This document shows positions 24,107-37,713 of a DNA stretch of 64,000 nt, in pieces. The notes beneath the pieces were generated by a model that made no database searches, was not told where the DNA came from, and was given only the letters and a program-made list of their open reading frames with translations. The translations under genes were made by a program, and so were the position numbers. Source of the DNA: Cornus controversa (Eukaryota; Streptophyta; Magnoliopsida; Cornales; Cornaceae); contig CM048845.1 of the NCBI GenBank assembly GCA_026545225.1, positions 87,013,033-87,077,032 of the forward strand, given 5' to 3'. Position 1 is the stretch's first letter. The number at the start of each line of letters is the position of its first letter.

Positions 24107-24681
24107 TGTGGTTCTGGTATCTTCTTCTCTTCTGTAGAGAGAGAAACCAACGGATAAAGGAGCAGTGGAGTAGAGGCAGGTGTTTTGATGGAGAAGAAAG
24201 TAACGGTCGACTCGTTTGAAAATTTGTATTCCACGGTGGCAATTGTGGGAGGTGCAACGGCTTCATACGTGGACCCACAACAAAATAAAACCCTCCTCCA
24301 CCAGTCCACCTCCACCTCATAAGAGTCTTTTACTTCTCTCAGTTCCTATTTCATTTATCATTTTCCTGAAAGACCAAAATTGCCCTTCGGATTACAACCT
24401 ACCTTCTAATGAAGATAGTTTAGTTAAGTAAGGCGAATTCATGATCTGTAATAATATTTTTTAATTAATTATTGGTAAAATCGAAACTAATATATCTATT
24501 GGTGATGTCTATTATACGAGTAATTTTTATAATTAAAAGCGAAATTGTTTGACTTGATGGGATGGCCTAGTTTTCTTAACAATTGGGTTAAGAGACTGAT
24601 TTGTGATATGAATATTGATCTCAAACTCTCAATATAATGGACACTTGTCCATAGTTGATTGAACAATGGGACTTGTTGATG

Positions 24682-24713
<32 letters not shown>

Positions 24714-25238
24714 TTATAAACTCTAAAATAAAAGAGATGTCAAACATTTACATTTTAAGTAAAGATAGAGAGTTTGAATTGAACTAATTTTATATGAGTG
24801 GAATGATGAATTTTATCATATGATATTATCATGATATGATATAATGAGATCTACCACTCAACTCACATAAAAATAAAATCAAAATAATTTAATTCGGTTT
24901 AAAATCACAATCAGTACATTTTACTTTGATTTGTCCATTTTTGGACAAAGTCGTTAATGGTATATGACATTGACATGAGACATCTCTCAAAAGAGTGATT
25001 TGGTCAAAAGGTTTGCATCTAACAATTCAAAATTAAGGAAGCAATGATTTTTATAATCATTGTGGTTTGAACATAAAATCTACCAAAAAGCAATGAAAAA
25101 GTCCCTTTTAGAGGAGGGCATCACAAATGGTGGGCATGGGCCAAGCTGATCACTAGTGTCTGTTGGCATTTATAAATGCAAATATTTCGGATTCGGGCTT
25201 GGATAAAGATACAAGTCCAGCCCATAGGGAATAACCTA

Positions 25239-25500
25239 ATCACACTTCACATCCTTTGCTCTTAAAAAAATACAATAAATTTTCCTATACTATATTTTGA
25301 ACTATATAAAACTTAATATAAAAATCCCCCTCTTCTTCTAATGAAAATTAAAATTTTTTCCATAAAACAAAAAAAAATTGATCACACTTCACATCCTGTG
25401 CTCTTAAAAAAATACAATAAATTCTCTTATGCTATATTTTGAACTATATAAAATTTAATATAAAAAACCCTCTCTTCTTTTAATGAAAAATTTTTGAAAA
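25239..25500. repeat. Two-copy tandem duplication, about 142-bp period
   Basis: The block cacacttcacatcct-tgctc, then aaaaaatacaataaatt and ttgaactatataaaa, is present at 25241 and again at 25383 with a handful of substitutions. It ends near a poly-A/T run in each copy. Confidence 0.85.
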
Positions 25501-26230
25501 AATTTTACAAAAAACAAAAAAAAATTGAATTTTTTTATTATGTAAATGTGCATTTTTAGTTTTTTTTTTTTCCAGAAAAAATACCTCTTTTTTTTTTTTA
25601 TTAAGGTTAAAAAAACATAATATAAAAAAATCACTCTTCTCTCTATTTATTTATTATTTTTTGTAATAATGAAAATGGTAAAATGGTTATAGGAAAGAGG
25701 AATATGTATAAAAGGAGGTACTTTGCTCACTTTTACAAATGTGAGGGTGTGATATGATTTAAAATATAACATATGAGAGTTTATTGCACCTTTTTAAAAC
25801 CACCAAAGAGTTTTGAACACTTTTGCCCTATATTATTGAGTAGAGTATAGAGCAGTGCTACCACTGAGCGAATGGGATTTTTATAGCAAACTCACGCTTT
25901 CACTTGATTTCATTTGTCGGATCCAATAATCTCATCCCTCGTCAAATTGTGTGTGTAATATCCTCGACATTTGATTCAATCTAGCGGATGAGGATCCAAG
26001 AACACATGAAAGACGTCCTCATTATAATATTTTTCTTATAAGTATATCATTTGGAAGTATCTTTACAGTACATCATTTTTCATTTATTAATCTGAAATAA
26101 TTTTAAGAAAGAAGTCAATATCCATGCTTCTCACTCTACCGGTAAATTTTTTAAGAAAGAAGTCAATACATTTTCCTTCGTCGGTTGTTGTAATTTTTTT
26201 GGTCTAACAACAGTGTTGTCAATCCATACA

Positions 26231-26422
26231 ACAAGAATAGTTCTCTCGTCTTTCTGTCGTTAACCTCAAATACGTACATATGTCTCTTGGAAAAACTTGT
26301 ATTATGCAAGAAAGAATCAAGAAATTGACATAACAAGAATAGTTTTTTCGTCTTTTTGTCGTTAACCTCAACTACCTATTTCTCTTGAAAAAACTTGTAT
26401 TATGCGAGAAATAATCAAGAAA
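26231..26422. repeat. Two-copy tandem duplication, about 102-bp period
   Basis: A unit starting acaagaatagtt, running through gtcgttaacctcaa and aacttgtattatgc, and ending atcaagaaatt occurs at 26231 and 26333 with scattered differences. A shorter repeat (ttttaagaaagaagtcaata) precedes it at about 26101 and about 26147. Confidence 0.85.
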
Positions 26423-26849
26423 TTTTACTTATTAGTGTCCACTTGATTGCCTGACCATTTCCTAAAGATGATTTTCATCAAACAAAATCCAATGATTCAG
26501 AAAATGCTTATTTTTTTGGAAAGTTTTTCTATTGAAAAATATTTTTATTCACTTTGAACTTTACCATGTTGACGCCTGTTCATATATCATAATGATGTCT
26601 TTCTTCGTGTCATAACGTTATCTCCTCGACTATAATATTATCTCCTCGTACCACTTTCAAGTCCAAAATATAAATTTCTTTTTTAAGAGCGCTACCAACT
26701 TATATATATCCGGACAATATCTTTTTCAAACTTCTGCGGTACATGGTTGTGCTTCGTTTTTTTCTCCATAGTACCTTCACTTTCCTCAGGTACATGTATT
26801 TGTTATATTTTAAGTTAATTTTGTGTAAAATTTTAGTTTAGTTAAATTC

Positions 26850-26880
<31 letters not shown>

Positions 26881-27169
26881 CCTCTGTTGATTTATACGTA
26901 GCTTAATCTGTTTTAAATTGCTTTTATAATACAATAGTGCATCATATAAATACTCTTTAAAGTGATGGTATCATCCTTTATACCTTTATATCTTTGTATC
27001 AAACTTTACTTGGTATCCACACGACACAGTTTTGTCCGATTTTTAAAATAAATCAAAATTATACCAATTTCAATGATTTTAGAAATTTTAAAATTGAATT
27101 AAACCTTTAGAATTAGTGTAACCAAAATGTAAATAATACGATTTGGTTCAGTTTGGTTCTTACAGTTTT

Positions 27170-28159
27170 AGACTTATATATATATATATATATGCACATA
27201 TATTTATTCATAATATAAAATGAAAACCAAAAAATGGTTATTCTATATATTATGGTATATGATAAGTTATACGAAGTATCTTGTACTAATCAAAATTGAG
27301 CATATATATCTTAATTATCTTAACGGTTGTGTTCTTTTTGATTTAAAATCAAAATCAAATTGTTATTAATGATTTTTTTAATTGTCAGAACCGAACCATT
27401 TTATGATTTGGTTGGGTCCGATCTGGTTTGATTTAATGACTTTAAAAATATTTTGTGCACCCTACTTGTTAATGTATTTATACATGTCTTTGTCAAATCA
27501 CTTTATAGAGTTAAACTATTTTTATATAGCTAACACAATAAACTTTATTTTGGGTTAGAGATGTGAGTTGTTTACCGAAGTTTTGATCATTTTAAAAAAA
27601 TAATTGCACTTAAAAAACTATTACTTAATAAAATCCAACAATTATATACATAAATAATTGTTTTTATAGATTTTAGTAGAAAGTAATGATACGAAACTCG
27701 AGTTTATACCAGACTTGGGAAAATCATCAAATGTGTTAAGTGTTCAAATCAAAACCCATTTTTTCCCAAGTCCAAAAAAAAAGGGTCAAAACTGAGAAAC
27801 AAGTGAATTGGTAGCCTCTCATTCTTAATTGGGTGATCTGGTTAGTGCTTAACCCTGTGGTTTGACTTCCGAGGCCCACTACTTAATTACTTCACGGGTT
27901 GCGTCATAGTATATATAACTAACTAATTGTGCTAACTATCGTAAACTAAACCGCAGATTTCCATTATTTTGTCAAAAGTCACTCACATGTAGGATGGTTT
28001 GAAATTTGAATCACAAAATTTGAAAGCAAAAAGCTTAGGCCTTAAAATTTTCATATTTTTAGCATATTTGAATTACTTATTTTTATATTTTTCATTAATT
28101 TACATAAATTCAGCTGGAGAATTTGGAAATTGTGAAAAGGACCAACATCGAAATAATTT

Positions 28160-28205
<46 letters not shown>

Positions 28206-28805
28206 GTTTTTCTTTTGGCAGTCAAAGCTAGGGACACTAAAGCATAACACGTGGCACATGTAGACTATGGGCTTTTTTTTTTGTGATATTGTACCAAAGA
28301 AAAAAGTTCAATCTTCTTGCCAAAAAGGTGGCATATGATGTCATCGCATGTTCACTCAATCTATTGATTTGAAGCATTTAAAACATCCTCTCCTGTTCAT
28401 CTGTATCTGTTGTGCTGTGTGTGTGTATATATTATTATATATATATATTAACAATGTATACATGTGTGTGCTTACGTTTAGGCTTAGTAAGAAAAGTTAG
28501 AACTGTCTTTGATTCTGAACAAAAGGAAGAGAGAGAGCTTAATTGGTCTATAGCATTAAAATTTGGATACAACTTCCTCGTCAGTTTAAAAAAGAGACAG
28601 AAAAATTGTGATCAACTTCCCCGTCTGTTATTATATATATATATATATATATTATTTGCCTATCATGAAAACTTAGAAGTGTCCTTGATTGTACAAGTTT
28701 CTTCAATACCTTTTGAACACGGAGAGTTTTGTTAGATTATATATTAAGTTTGAAATACACGATTGGGATATCTCTTTTCTTTTTTATTCCCCTATTTGGG
28801 TAGTC
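27170..28805 (+). promoter_or_regulatory. 5' flank of PDR copy A (duplicated block)
   Basis: This AT-rich upstream region aligns by eye with the flank of copy B (37650-38800 plus 41630-42159) and partly with 57580-60047. Shared landmarks include gatacgaaactcgagtttata (near 27690), the accaaagaaaaaagtt...gccaaaaaggtggcatatgatg stretch (28295-28340) and tctattgatttgaagcattta (28360-28382). Retention of these words across three copies makes them the best candidates for promoter elements. The (TA)n tracts at 28167-28201 and 28629-28652 could provide TATA function. Confidence 0.55.
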
Positions 28806-31744
28806 ATGGATGGTGGTGATCTTTATAAAGCAAGCTCTAGTTTTAGAACAAATAGTTCCTCAATTTGGAGGAACAATGGCATGGAAATTTTCTCGCGATC
28901 TTCAAGAGAAGAAGATGATGAAGAAGCTCTGAAATGGGCTTCTCTTGAGAAACTTCCCACTTACAATCGCTTGAAGAAAGGCTTACTGTTGGGATCACAT
29001 GGTGCTGCAACTGAAGTTGATGTTCACAAACTTGGGCTTCAAGAAAGGAAGAATTTATTGGAGAGATTATTGAGAGTCGCAGAAGAAGATAATGAGAAGT
29101 TCTTGTTGAAGCTCAAGGACCGAATTGATAGGTAAGACATATCATGATATCTTTTCCATTCTTGAATCATACTTTTATACTTGTATATATATATATATAT
29201 ATATATAGATGCATGTTAAGTCTTGAATTATATATGTGATTTTGCTTATAAATGCACCTGTTCTATATGTAATTTCTCAGAGTTGGAATTAATCTTCCCA
29301 CAATTGAAGTCAGATTTGAGCATCTAAATGTTGATGGAGAAGCTTATGTAGGAAGCAGAGCTTTGCCAACTTTCATTAACTTTTCTGTTAATATACTGGA
29401 GGTAACAAATGGCAATATGGTTCACTAGCTCTTATTCTATAGATTTTTTTTTTTGTGTTTCTATTTTTCGGTAAGTGGTTCTTCATTCTAATTTGTCTTC
29501 TGTTCAAAAGGGTTTATTGAACTCTCTCCATATACTTCCAAGTAGAAAGAAGCATGTGTCTATTCTTCATGATGTTAGTGGAATTATCCAGCCTTGCAGG
29601 TGAGACTGTGCGCCTCGTCCTATTCATGAATTAGTTCAATTCTCTTCCCGTTTTCAATTTTTCGGCAATTCATTTTTCGGGTTCATAGTAAGTGTGTCTT
29701 TTTGCAGAATGACATTGCTTTTAGGTCCTCCAAGTTCTGGAAAGACCACACTGTTGTTAGCTTTAGCAGGAAAGCTTGATCCTGATCTAAAGGTAAAGAA
29801 ATTTGAACGCGGCATCAAATTTTTATATATATATATTATACAACAGATTCAGCTTATTAGTTCCAATTCATTGTGAAAATTGATATTCTCCTTTGAATGC
29901 CAGTTTTCTGGGAGGGTGACTTACAATGGCCATGACATGCATGAGTTTATACCCCAGAGAACTGCTGCCTATATCAGTCAACATGATATGCATATAGGGG
30001 AAATGACTGTGAGAGAAACCTTGGCATTCTCTGCGAGGTGCCAGGGGGTTGGATTCCGTTATGGTAGGTTGAAACACTTTCCTTTTTATCTCTTCCTTTT
30101 ATGCATAGATGATAACTTCAAGTCTTCAAACAAGATCAAGTATGTTGATTGTTCTTTTCAAACATTTACAGAAAAGCTAGCAGAGTTGTCAAGAAGAGAG
30201 AGAGCCGCAAATATTAAGCCTGATCCTGATATTGATATCTTCATGAAGGTAAGAAAGGAGCTACTTCAAAATTTTCTCTAAGAAATGCACAACATTGATA
30301 CTAGTTTCAGAAGAATATCACTGAAAGTAGTCTTCTCTACACCAATGCGTACAAATAAATCAGTTAGTTTTTCAATCAACATGGAGTTCCCACAACCTGA
30401 TTCAACTTTCTATGTGAATTTATGTTTCAATCTCTGCCATAATAGCTGTGTTTTCTTTAAGAATGGCTTGTTCTTACATGAGAATTCCATGTTCAGTTCT
30501 TCACTGTAGAGTTTTCATGCTTGTGGAACTTGCTTTCCCTTCTTGTGGAAAAATAATTCCATTATTGTTTCTGATTGACTATCCAGGCAATAGCAACAGA
30601 AGGCCAGGAGGAAAGTGTGATGACTGATTACATTCTAAAGGTACTATAACAATGGAGGTATTTTCAATATCTGAAGGGAGCATATAACACTGCACAAATT
30701 TATTCATGTCCTTCCCGCTTAAACTATAGGTTTTAGGACTAGAAGTCTGTGCAGATACTATGGTAGGGGATGAAATGTTAAGGGGTATCTCTGGAGGACA
30801 GAGGAAGCGTGTTACAACCGGTAAGACAATTCAATCCCCAAAATTCAAAAATGAAAACAAATTTCTTATTCTTGAATTTACACTAATGGTATAAAAAATT
30901 CCACTAATGCATTTTAGGAGAGATGTTGGTTGGACCAGCAAAGGCACTTTTCATGGATGAGATTTCTACTGGTTTGGATAGTTCAACAACTTTTCAGATT
31001 GTGAAATCGCTTAGACAATCTGTCCACGTTCTTAATGGAACTGCTCTCATTTCTCTCCTGCAACCAGCACCCGAGACTTATGAGCTATTTGATGACATTA
31101 TTCTCCTATCTGATGGCCAAATTGTGTATCAGGGTCCCCGTGAACACGTACTTGACTTTTTTGAATTCATGGGTTTCAAATGCCCTGAGAGGAAAGGAGT
31201 GGCTGACTTCTTGCAAGAAGTAAGTGTGAATCCACCTATATTCATCTTGTTTGTTTGGTTATTGAAGAAGAAAAAGGACCTTGAATTTCTAAACAGATGA
31301 CTTTTATATACATGTATTTTTAGTCTTACTAAAAAAATATTATCACAGGTGACATCGAAGAAAGATCAGAAGCAGTATTGGGCACGTAAAGATGAGCCTT
31401 ACAATTTTGTTACAGTTCACGAATTTGCTGAGGCATTCCAGTCATTCCATGTTGGACAGAAACTAGGAGATGAGCTTGCAACCCCATTTGACAAGTCCAA
31501 AAGTCACCCAGCTGCTTTGTCAACCAGAAAGTATGGTGTTAGCAAGAGAGAGCTCTTGAAAGCGTGCACCTCTAGAGAATTCTTGCTGATGAAGAGAAAC
31601 TCATTTGTCTACATCTTCAAGCTCATACAAGTATGTCTTCCTACATATATCTATATAAATTTTCTCTTTTGGTCTTAGGTTCGTTATAAATGATACATTC
31701 TCTCTAAATTTTCTCTTTTGGTCTTAATTTCGTTATAAATGATA

Positions 31745-31782
<38 letters not shown>

Positions 31783-34700
31783 GCTTACTGTAATGGCATT
31801 GATTACAATGACACTCTTCCTAAGAACTGAGATGCACCGAAATTCAGAAGCTGATGGAAAGATATATACTGGCGCTTTGTTTTTTACTCTGGTTATTAAC
31901 ATGTTTAATGGAATACCCGAGATTTCCATGACAATTGCAAAGCTTCCTGTCTTCTACAAGCAAAGAGACCTTTTGTTTTATCCCCCATGGGCATATGCAC
32001 TTCCCAAATGGATCCTCAAGATCCCCATCACATTATTAGAGGTTGCCATTTGGGTATCCCTCACTTACTATGTTATTGGATTCGATCCAAATGTTGGAAG
32101 GTAAGAATTAAAGAAAAATGAATCTCTCAAAAACTTGTTCAGCTTAGTTCCCCATGTTTCCTCTGATCCAGCTGACAACTAGTCAAAATGTTTTCTGTGC
32201 AGATTTTTTAGACAGTACTTGCTCCTCTTACTTGTCAACCAGATGGCTTCTGCATTGTTTCGATTTATTGGGGCAATGGGCAGGAACATGATTATTGCAA
32301 TGACATTCGGATCATTTGCATTGCTCACTCTTTTTGCTTTGGGGGGCTTTGTCCTGTCGCGAGGTATAAAACGTCAATGAATCTTAAGAAACTATTCTTA
32401 TCATACTTAAAAAACTGCATAGAATGTTTATTTATTTCTGTTTTGTTTGATGCCACAGAGGATGTAAAAAAGTGGTGGATATGGGGTTACTGGATGTCAC
32501 CATTGATGTATGCGCAGAATGCAATTGCAGTAAATGAATTCCTAGGGAATAGTTGGAAACTTGTAAGTTACTAAATTTGACTGTGTTCTTGTGTGCTTGC
32601 ACAAATGTTTGTCTCAATCAGAATAAGCTAATGTTTGAATTCCTCATAAGGTTCCCCCAAATGCAATGGAGTCACTGGGAGTCACAGTTTTGAAGTCTCG
32701 AGGGTTCTTCCCTGATGCATACTGGTATTGGCTAGGAGTCGGGGCTTTGCTTGGATTTATACTGTTATTCAATTTCTGTTTCAGTCTGGCTCTCACTTAT
32801 TTAAACCGTGGGTATCTCTGCCTTCTCTGCTTCAAAACTTTTTAAGTGAGAGTTAATCTAATGGTACAGTTTTAAAATTTCCAGCTCTTGGGAAGCCTCA
32901 AGCTGTTATACCAGAAGAAAGACATAGCAATGCAAACAATGACCCTTCCATCCAGTTATCATCCCGGGGAAACAGCTCTCTTAGCGGAACTGCACCAAAA
33001 GGTTATGGAGTTTCTATATAATGATTATGTGTTACTTTATATAAGCTAACTAGTATTATTTTGGCATACAGAGAGAGGAGATCAAATTAGGAGGAGATGT
33101 ATCTCAGCTGGATCCTCATCCACGAGGACAAAGGACACTGTTGAGGCCAATCAAAATACGAAAAGAGGAATGATTCTTCCATTTGAACCACATTATATCA
33201 CTTTTGATGAAATTAATTACTCTGTTGACATGCCAAAGGTAACTAAAAGCTGACACAATTGATGTGTTTGTGCCAGTGTTTGAATGCAGAATATTACTTG
33301 TTTGAAGTAACAGTCTAAAAACAAGAACTGACTGTATAAATATGACTTATAGGAAATGAAAGATCAGGGTATCGTGGAAGATAGATTGGTGCTTCTGAAG
33401 GGGGTTAGTGGAGCTTTTAGGCCAGGGGTTCTTACAGCTCTAATGGGTGTTAGTGGTGCCGGTAAAACAACTCTGATGGACGTGCTGGCTGGCAGGAAAA
33501 CTGGTGGCTGTATTGAGGGTAACATTACAATTTCTGGGTATCCAAAGAAGCAAGAAACATTTGCTCGAATTTCTGGGTACTGTGAGCAGAACGATATCCA
33601 TTCTCCTCATGTCACTGTCTATGAGTCCTTGCTCTACTCAGCTTGGCTGCGATTACCTCCAGAAGTCAATTCAGAAACCAGAAAGGTTAGTATTTCTGAA
33701 GCATTTTTTTTAAAGAACTGAAAATGAGCAAAAGAGACAGAGAACTGAGTTATTAAATTTGACATGGTTGAGCTCTGGTCAGACTCGAGTTCATCTTGAA
33801 TCCAACTTTGTGAAATTTCAGCTGGTCCAATTTAGATTTGTACTTTGTCTTCTTTGCTTGAGGAGCCATGTTTAAGAAGTTCATGGGCATTTCTTAGCAA
33901 AATAGAGCATTTTGCCTTAATCTACCATCTTGTTGATGAACTGACAATCTCACTTCACAACGCCTCACATGGTGCTGCTAAAGCTACTCATTTGCTAAGA
34001 GATTGAGTTTGACAAATAAAAAAAAGTGAAATATAACCTAAATGAAAAACCTTAATTCATTCAAAACTGGCTCTAAATAAGTTTTACTGAAGGTGTTCAA
34101 TGTTTTTCAAAGTATATATTTTCACTAATTTGCAAGAGCAGTTCTATATGTAGTCTTTATTCTTCTCCTAAAACCACCAATTAATCACTTTGCGAAACTT
34201 CTAGGGGTGAAGGATTGGTGAAACAAAAAACACTAATGTTTCATTTAACTCTCACTCATTTTTGCAGATGTTCATTGAGGAGGTCATGGAACTCGTGGAG
34301 CTGATCCCATTAAGGGAAGCACTAGTTGGGTTGCCAGGTGTGAATGGTCTCTCAACCGAGCAGCGAAAGAGACTAACCATTGCTGTTGAACTGGTGGCAA
34401 ATCCGTCCATAATTTTTATGGATGAGCCAACTTCAGGGCTAGATGCAAGAGCTGCTGCAATTGTGATGAGAACAGTTAGGAACACTGTAGACACAGGAAG
34501 AACTGTGGTATGTACCATCCATCAACCAAGCATTGACATATTTGAAACTTTTGATGAGGTAAGAACGACTGTTAATCTATAATAAGAATTAGCATTATAT
34601 ATGGATTTCATTCTATTTTCAATATATTAACATATAAAACATTGGCTTACAGCTTTTCCTAATGAAGCGAGGAGGACAAGAGATATATGTTGGGCAACTG

Positions 34701-36321
34701 GGTCACCATTCTGGCCATCTAATCAATTACTTTGAGGTGAGAAGAAATGAAAGATAAATAAAACTACAACTATGGACATTATAATTCTAGCATTAATTGG
34801 TAAAATATTACTAACACATCACTTTTTTATTATTTATTTATTTTTATTTTTTATATACAAGGGAATTGAAGGAATAAGTAAAATAAAAGATGGCTACAAT
34901 CCAGCAACTTGGATGTTGGAAGTTACTACTTCAGCGCACGAAACAGCTTTGGGGGTCGATTTCACTGAAGTATATAAGAATTCAGAATTATATAGGTTGG
35001 TTTAAGTATAAAGCACATAACTGCATAATGAGATTGAGAAGCTATTCTTACATGCATAAGAAATCTTATAAATGTTTGAATAGACTTTTCCTAGTTACAC
35101 ATCTAAATTTTTGTGATATAAATTTCAGGAGGAACAAAGCTTTAATCAAGGAATTGAGCACACCTCGTCCTGGTTCAAAGGAACTTTATTTCCCTACTCA
35201 ATATTCACAGTCATTCTTCACCCAATGCATGGCTTGCCTATGGAAGCAACATTGGTCATACTGGCGGAATCCACCATATACTGCAGTAAGATTTCTTTTC
35301 ACAACCTTCATAGCATTGATGTTTGGGACAATGTTCTGGAGCCTTGGTTCCAAAAGGTGAGTTACAAAAAAAGAATCAAAGCAATTAAAAAAGTTCAAAC
35401 TCTTGCCGTCCATATTTCCATATCAATCTAATCTTGATGTATATTGCAGGACAAGACAACAAGATCTTTTTAATGCTATGGGTTCTATGTATGTTGCTGT
35501 TCTCTTCTTAGGTGTCCAAAATGCCTCATCGGTGCAGCCAGTGGTGGCTGTTGAACGAACAGTCTTTTACAGAGAAAGAGCTGCTGGAATGTACTCGGCT
35601 TTGCCATATGCCTTTGGTCAGGTATTTAGTATTCTTTGGCAACAAACTTCACAATTCATGTAATCTTATGTGGTCATGTCCTTTAATGAAATTTCTTCAT
35701 CCTTTGCAGGTTGTTATTGAGCTTCCATATATTTTTGCACAAGCTGCAGTATATGGTGTTATAGTTTATGCAATGATAGGATTTGAATGGAATGTTACCA
35801 AATTCTTTTGGTACTTGTTCTTCATGTACTTCACATTATTATACTACACATTTTATGGCATGATGACTGTGGCTGTGACTCCAAACCATCATATTGCTGC
35901 CATCGTTGCTTCTGCATTTTATGGAATATGGAACATATTTTCGGGATTTATAGTCCCGCGAACTGTAAGTCCTTACAATCCAATTTTCATTTAATAAGAT
36001 GCAGAGCATACCAAAAAGTGAGAACTAACTATTTAGTGTTGTAATTTTCCTTGCCAACAACAGAGAATGCCTGTGTGGTGGAGATGGTATAACTGGGCTT
36101 GTCCATTTGCTTGGACCTTGAATGGACTGGTTACGTCACAGTTTGGAGATGTTAAGGACATGCTCGACACAGATGAAACAGTTGAAGATTTCTTGAGGAG
36201 ATACTTCGATTTCAAACATGAATTGTTGGGTGTGGTAGCAGCTGTTGTAGTTGGTTTTACTGTTCTTTTTGCATTCATCTTTGCCTTTTCCATAAAGAAA
36301 TTCAATTTCCAAAAGCGATAA
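28806..36321 (+). CDS. PDR1: PDR-type full-size ABCG transporter, intact copy A
   Basis: Twenty-four exons join with consistent phases to 1454 residues: 28806-29131, 29281-29401, 29511-29599, 29708-29792, 29904-30063, 30172-30248, 30587-30640, 30730-30820, 30918-31219, 31349-31630, 31784-32100, 32203-32363, 32459-32562, 32651-32807, 32885-33001, 33072-33238, 33353-33685, 34268-34558, 34653-34736, 34862-34995, 35129-35356, 35450-35621, 35710-35964, 36064-36321. Order is NBD1, six membrane segments, NBD2, six membrane segments, as in plant PDRs. NBD1 has Walker [10 protein letters not shown] (185-193), signature SGGQRKR (325-331) and Walker B LFMDE (345-349). NBD2 has Walker [10 protein letters not shown] (902-910), a degenerate LSTEQRKR signature and IIFMDEP. 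The N-terminus ([19 protein letters not shown]) places it in the NtPDR1/AtABCG40 clade, plasma-membrane exporters of terpenoids or hormones such as ABA. The substrate cannot be read from sequence. Intron 10 ends in a long CT tract. Confidence 0.95.
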
Positions 36322-36627
36322 GAAGTCTTCCCAGATCGTTCACTACTCATTAGTATTTGGTTACTAAAAGGGCTGATATACACCTTCTGAAGATGGTTTT
36401 AGTTTTATGTATAGGTTATTACAGGGTATAGTTACCACTTTAAATAGCAGGTTTCTTATTAAATCAACAAATTTGCAGAGTCCTTCCATGTCTTATTCCT
36501 ACTACATTTCTACATTTCTATTGTACCAAGATATATGTCCAATACAAAAGAAAAGTGAATAAAATTCTTATGTTGTTGATTAATGCTTTAGCACCTTGCT
36601 CCCAATTCCCGACCAATTATTTCTAAT

Positions 36628-36774
36628 GAAAATAATAAATGCTCCGAAATTGGGAAAATTCCGAATCGGATGATGTGAGAGGAGTGATGATGTCATCACA
36701 TGATAACGTCATGGTAACATCATCACTCCTCTCACAACCCTAATTTGCCGAATTATCACAGCCCTATATCTAAT
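36628..36774. mobile_element. 147-bp insertion in the 3' flank of PDR copy A
   Basis: The 3' flanks of copies A and B align (ccaattatttctaat then ctctttatt), but A carries 147 extra bases between two tctaat words (36622-36627 and 36769-36774), where B has one. The insert contains a 19-bp perfect inverted repeat, gtgagaggagtgatgatgt at 36675-36693 and its complement at 36717-36735. It was gained by A, or cleanly lost by B, after the duplication. The repeated hexamer looks like a target duplication, but the family is unknown. Confidence 0.7.
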
Positions 36775-37610
36775 CCTCTTTATTACTTTTGGTGTTTTTT
36801 TTATTCTTTATTGTACTCAAATGCCTTAATATAAAGTCACAAGAACATTATATCTTTCACATAAGCATTAATGAGAAAAAGGAAATGCGAATGCCTCAAG
36901 GGGCTCTTATATATTTGGAGCCTGGCCACTATTTGCTCATGTTTTTGGAGCACAACGAGCAGAAAAGTGCTATCTGAGGGTCTATTTGGTCCATTTTTTT
37001 TTAAAACAGTTTTCAAAGAATTCAAAAAACTGAAGAATGTTTTCGGAGAACTAACTATAAAAAAGACAATTCTTTACAAACATGCATTTTTTAATTGAAT
37101 TTTAAAAAACTGTCAATTAAACATATTTTTATACTGTCTTCTTTTCAGTTATGAGAAAACAGAAGTATACTAAATGCTTTAAAGTCAACCAAAAAGTCAA
37201 TAACTCTATATTTATGTGGTGGCAAATATTCAAAAATGGTTGCACCACTGTAAATTGTGAAGCCTATATAATTTTCATTCGAGCTCTATAATTTTGTCAT
37301 TATCTAATATTGACGTCACCAATATGAGAAAAAAAAAAAAAGAATAAGCATTCTCATACAATTTAATTGGCGAGTACATTTAATTAAATTTTACAAATGA
37401 TTCGAGAGTTCAAAGTAACTAGCGAGTGAGTTGATTATTTGTTAGAAAAAATAATGTTCAAAATAAGCCTTTAAAAAAAAAAATCACTTTTTGCATCACG
37501 ACAGTTAAAAGAGTCATTGGAATGTACTACATTTTTAAATTGGGCATTTTTGTTATAGTGCACGGGATAGAGTGCATGAAACCTTCCAGAACTATGCATG
37601 TTTTAATATA

Positions 37611-37645
<35 letters not shown>

Positions 37646-37650
37646 CAAAA
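36775..37650 (+). other. Spacer between PDR duplication units
   Basis: Downstream flank of copy A shared with copy B up to about 36880 (cacataagcattaatgaga in both). A 20-bp identity, cattctcatacaatttaatt at about 37350 and about 50229, suggests the unit ends near 37370. A (TA)n stretch closes the region. There is no gene. Confidence 0.5.
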
Positions 37651-37666
37651 CCAAAATTTGAATTTG

Positions 37667-37713
<47 letters not shown>

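Larger units (their letters stand above)
24107..27170. other. Intergenic between HNH-like gene and the PDR cluster
   Basis: The first 250 bp is CT-rich and should hold the leader and promoter of the minus-strand HNH-like gene. The remainder is AT-rich with (AT)n tracts (about 24700 and 26853-26876) and two local tandem duplications listed separately. No gene or RNA is recognised. Confidence 0.5.

Noticed and set aside
27018-27470. Third hAT-like element with ccgatttggttt and gtgcaccctac text
   Set aside because: Similar wording to 4491-5100 is present, but a left terminus is not identifiable. The stretch is partly shared with 37720-37960 as part of the PDR duplication.
28689-28805. In-frame ATG upstream of the PDR copy A start
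   Set aside because: The added residues are unlike any PDR N-terminus and differ from the corresponding region of copy B, so 28806 is preferred.
36976-37110. ggtctatttggtcc word suggesting another TGTTTGG-type TIR element
   Set aside because: No matching inverted end could be found within a kilobase.
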